Assembly: GCF_017751145.1 (NCBI RefSeq)
Contig: NZ_CP046640.1
Coordinates: forward strand, 1,468,137 to 1,532,136
Reading direction: 5' to 3'
Source of the DNA: Iocasia fonsfrigidae
GTDB taxonomy: Bacteria > Bacillota > Halanaerobiia > Halanaerobiales > DTU029
Length of the DNA stretch: 64,000 nucleotides
The notes below the pieces were generated by a model that saw only the letters and a list, made by a program, of their open reading frames with translations, ran no database searches and had not been told where the DNA came from. Made by a program: the position numbers and the translations under genes. This document shows, one piece after another, positions 62,694 to 64,000 of the stretch (positions are counted from its first letter, which is position 1; the number at the start of each line of letters is the position of its first letter).

Positions 62694-63332
62694 ATGAAAA
62701 ACAAATTAATTTATGAAAATTGCTATATATATGTTCTGGATACTCTATCTGATTGGGAAATAGCATTCTTAACTGCGGAATTAAATAGTCGTCGATATTT
62801 TAATAAAAATAAAAAGACAGAACTTATTATGATTGGAAACACTTTAAAACCCATAAAAACAATGGGTGGAATAACTATTACACCTGATAAGGATATTAAT
62901 AATATCGAATTCCAGGAAGGAGATATACTTATCCTTCCTGGAGCAGATACTTGGATGGATGATAAAAACAAGGAAATATTAAATATAGTGTCAGATGTGA
63001 TTAATAGGAAAGTCATAATTGCAGCAATTTGTGGTGCTACAGTAGCATTAGCTCAAATTGGCTTATTAGATAATAGAAAGCACACAAGTAATGATAAGGA
63101 TTTTCTGAAAATGTTTAGCCCTAATTATAAAGGGAGTTCTCATTATATAAATGCTCCAACAGTGGTAGATGATAATTTAATAACTGCTACAGGACTTGCT
63201 CCGTTGGAATTCTCATACGAAATATTTAAAAAGATAAATGTAATGAAAAAGGATACATTAGAAGCATGGTATCAATTATATAAAACTAAACAACCTAAAT
63301 ATTTTTACAGTTTAATGGAAACATTGAAATAA
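62694..63332 (+). CDS. DJ-1/PfpI family protein
   Basis: This 212-residue class I glutamine-amidotransferase-like protein has DWEIAFLTAELNSR at the start, GDILILPGADTW, and the nucleophile elbow IAAICGATVALA with Cys near residue 108. Members act as deglycases, chaperones or amidases; the function here is open. GGAGGAGAGGG precedes the ATG. The IS66 element begins 3 bp after its stop. Confidence 0.85.
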   Translation: MKNKLIYENCYIYVLDTLSDWEIAFLTAELNSRRYFNKNKKTELIMIGNTLKPIKTMGGITITPDKDINNIEFQEGDILILPGADTWMDDKNKEILNIVSDVINRKVIIAAICGATVALAQIGLLDNRKHTSNDKDFLKMFSPNYKGSSHYINAPTVVDDNLITATGLAPLEFSYEIFKKINVMKKDTLEAWYQLYKTKQPKYFYSLMETLK

Positions 63333-63411
63333 TTGTAAGCGCCAATTCTAGCACACATTCACAGCAAGCAATTATTATGAGATAATCTCCCTGAAGGGAG
63401 GTAATCTACAA

Positions 63412-63709
63412 ATGAATGATAAAAGAGCATACTGGATGAAACACTATCAAGCTTATCAGTTCCAAAATGGTGTAAAAAAATGGCATTCCTGCTAATACTC
63501 TCAGGTACTGGATTAAAAAATTTAAAGATGAAAATAAACAGACAAAACTTAGAAAGACTCAGTGGGTGTCTGTTGCTTCTGCCCCATCAATTGCTGATCA
63601 GTTTCAACATCTAAAGGTTACCATTGGTAATTCAACAATTGAGGTGCCAAAAGGGATTGACCCAACTACATTTGAAACCATAGTCAGGATTCTTAAGGAT
63701 CAATGTTAA
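63412..63709 (+). pseudogene. tnpA: IS66 TnpA, frameshifted
   Basis: The frame starts MNDKRAYWMKHYQAYQFQNG and meets a stop at about residue 25. The rest, IPANTLRYWIKKFKDENKQ to GIDPTTFETIVRILKDQC, is in another frame. Removing one A from the run of seven in GTAAAAAAATGG restores a single 98-codon frame. GGGAGGT precedes the ATG. Confidence 0.85.
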
Positions 63710-64000
63710 ATCAACATCATATCAATAAGGTGTACTTAGCCCTAGGGCCTACTGATCTTAGGAAATCAATCAATGGCCTATCCTTAATAGTTCAGGAGAG
63801 CTTTAAGCTCAATCCCTTTTCTCATGACCTCTTTGTCTTCTGTAACAGAAAGCAGGAAAAGCTCAAGATTTTGGAATGGGATAATAATGGTTTCTGGTTA
63901 CACTACAAACGTACACTACAAACGCCTGGAAAAAAGCAGATTCAGATGGCTTGATGGTACTACTGGCTCTACAGTAATGATTGATGAAAGACAATTCAGG
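63703..64000 (+). pseudogene. tnpB: IS66 TnpB, frameshifted by a 13-bp tandem duplication
   Basis: VYLALGPTDLRKSINGLS, HDLFVFCNRKQEKLKILEWD and GFWLHYKR are typical TnpB (IS66 Orf2). TACACTACAAACG then occurs twice in a row (around 63899-63925). The extra 13 bp shift the frame to an early stop at 63952-63954. With one copy removed the protein continues LEKSRFRWLDG and on to the window end. Confidence 0.88.

Larger units (their letters stand above)
63335..64000 (+). mobile_element. IS66 family insertion sequence, left part
   Basis: The left end GTAAGCGCCAATTC fits IS66 terminal repeats, which start GTAA. It is followed by frames for TnpA and TnpB. The main transposase TnpC and the right end lie beyond the window. 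Both accessory frames are broken here, so this copy is probably inactive. Confidence 0.85.

Noticed and set aside
1-64000. CRISPR arrays, tRNA and rRNA genes, prophage structural genes
   Set aside because: I looked for regularly spaced repeats, cloverleaf-like segments, rRNA motifs and capsid or tail genes and saw none.

Overview
The window is AT-rich DNA from a low-GC, anaerobic, fermentative Firmicute-type bacterium. Several features fit a diderm member such as the Halanaerobiales: a glycosyltransferase operon carrying a lipid-A-biosynthesis N-terminal protein and two ArnT/PMT-type transferases, a citrate lyase operon, strong AGGAGG ribosome sites, and no aerobic genes. The genus cannot be fixed from the sequence alone. 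No rRNA, tRNA or CRISPR array was seen.

Layout. 1-321 is the 3' end of an aldo/keto reductase that is nearly identical to a complete gene at 45.2-46.2 kb. 0.87-5.14 kb is an envelope glycosylation operon (GT2, small membrane protein, two GT39 enzymes). 5.7-14.6 kb is a nucleobase catabolism cluster: omega-aminotransferase, M20 hydrolase, NCS2 permease, dihydropyrimidinase, a stand-alone PreT-type Fe-S domain, PreA and an iron alcohol dehydrogenase. Together these can be read as reductive pyrimidine breakdown through beta-alanine to 3-hydroxypropionate. 15.2-17.0 kb holds a MATE remnant and an intact MATE pump. 17.7-22.1 kb is an unrecognised three-gene unit: a YD-repeat lipoprotein, a 481-residue protein, and a 605-residue protein with three internal modules. 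22.4-34.4 kb is a citrate fermentation block: response regulator, hybrid histidine kinase, citCDEFX, the tripartite tricarboxylate transporter tctCBA, and citG. 34.8-40.7 kb is a complete type I restriction-modification locus (hsdM, hsdS, hsdR).

From about 40.8 kb to the right edge the DNA changes character. It is a patchwork of single small genes, each with its own ribosome site: a GT1 glycosyltransferase, M61-like peptidase, GrpB, MerR plus aldo/keto reductase, cupin, nitroreductases, D-2-hydroxyacid dehydrogenase, Doc/AbrB, C45 acyltransferase, xenobiotic acetyltransferase, MNT/HEPN pairs, MATE, MmcQ and DJ-1. Between them lie many remnants: GNAT twice, methyltransferase, DUF3795, HEPN, MNT, hydroxyacid dehydrogenase, antitoxin and HTH. 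The zone also holds one intact group II intron (54.18-56.13 kb), the 3' ends of two others (44.6 and 60.6 kb), an IS66 element with two frameshifts at the right edge, and GC-rich hairpin elements, one of which has integron-attC-like architecture.

The most interesting items are the three-gene unit at 17.7-22.1 kb and its remnant at 34.4 kb, the PreT protein reduced to its Fe-S domain, the attC-like element in a cassette-like gene zone, paired TAACAT repeats around the catabolic promoter, and the traces of duplication followed by decay across the window.
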